Origin: Baffinella frigidus
Lineage: Eukaryota > Cryptophyceae > Cryptomonadales > Baffinellaceae
NCBI GenBank assembly: GCA_026770585.1
Contig: MU647333.1
Location: forward strand, 74,267-89,235
Direction: 5' to 3'
Length of the DNA stretch: 14,969 bases
Part shown: piece by piece, positions 1 to 14,969 of the stretch
Layout: the number at the start of each line of letters is the position of its first letter
Position numbering within the stretch: the stretch's first letter is position 1
Notes under the pieces: model-generated
The model's input: the letters and a program-made list of their open reading frames with translations, nothing else
Database searches by the model: none
What the model was told of the DNA's origin: nothing
Translations under genes and position numbers: made by a program

Positions 1-14867
<14,867 letters not shown>

Positions 14868-14871
14868 CTGA

Positions 14872-14969
14872 TTTGCGGTTTCAGGTTTGGGGTTTGGGGT
14901 TTGGGGTTTGGGGTTTGGGGTTTAGAGTTTGGGGTTTGGATTTTGGGGTTTGGGGTTGGGGGTTGGGGG
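14872..14969 (+). repeat. Degenerate telomere-like tract upstream of exon 1
   Basis: TTTGGGG repeats run to the window edge. They belong to the intron carrying the exon 1 acceptor (ATCAG). The next upstream exon is outside the window. Confidence 0.93.

Overview
The window looks like eukaryotic nuclear DNA, most likely from an alga. The evidence is a single intron-rich gene with GT/GC-AG splice sites, GC-rich exon codons, and introns packed with plant/alga-type telomere-like repeats (degenerate TTTAGGG, G-rich on the + strand). There is no bacterial gene organisation, tRNA, rRNA or CRISPR array. My guess is a prasinophyte-like green alga, but TTTAGGG also occurs in dinoflagellates and chromerids, so the placement is weak.

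One gene on the minus strand fills the whole window. I reconstruct 17 small exons (39-110 bp) that join without a frame break into 410 codons after a split first Gly codon. They run from near the N-terminal SGEL...GVAHPPGYP region at 14867 to the RYLQRCE...MMT region at position 1. Exon order and motifs follow the TMEM260 / DUF2723 family (multi-pass ER membrane protein O-mannosyltransferase, GT-C type): GVAHPPGYPLF, YRLNL, SFSPLIWQYS-AEVFAMNN, GLGLSNQHTLLLY, GSWGDTSTL, FRKEYGTF, LDKPLYLG-MRFWMQ, GDL-TNSIRYL. The N-terminus and the remaining lumenal C-terminal part lie outside the window.

Layout by region. 12.8-14.9 kb: exons 1-5, separated by telomere-like tracts, plus a copy of exon 3 split by a CT microsatellite and a six-fold array of exon-5 acceptors. 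9.2-12.8 kb: exons 6 and 7, with at least five exon-6 copies or fragments, four exon-7 copies, CCGCCCTATCC minisatellites and many foldback elements. 7.2-8.8 kb: exons 8-10, a second in-frame exon 8, a perfect 144-bp tandem duplication and a CT tract acting as polypyrimidine tract. 2.9-7.2 kb: exons 11 and 12, decayed copies of both, and a dense set of MITE-like elements. 0-2.9 kb: exons 13-17, a long TA run and telomere-like blocks.

The striking architecture is that most introns carry extra, partial or decayed copies of the neighbouring exon edges, often with working-looking splice sites. The differences between copies are largely synonymous. Short terminal-inverted-repeat elements have landed inside these surplus copies rather than in the full-length exons. 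There is no second gene that I can support on either strand; plus-strand open frames are translations of repeats or antisense to the exons. All homology statements come from recall of the family, not from a search.
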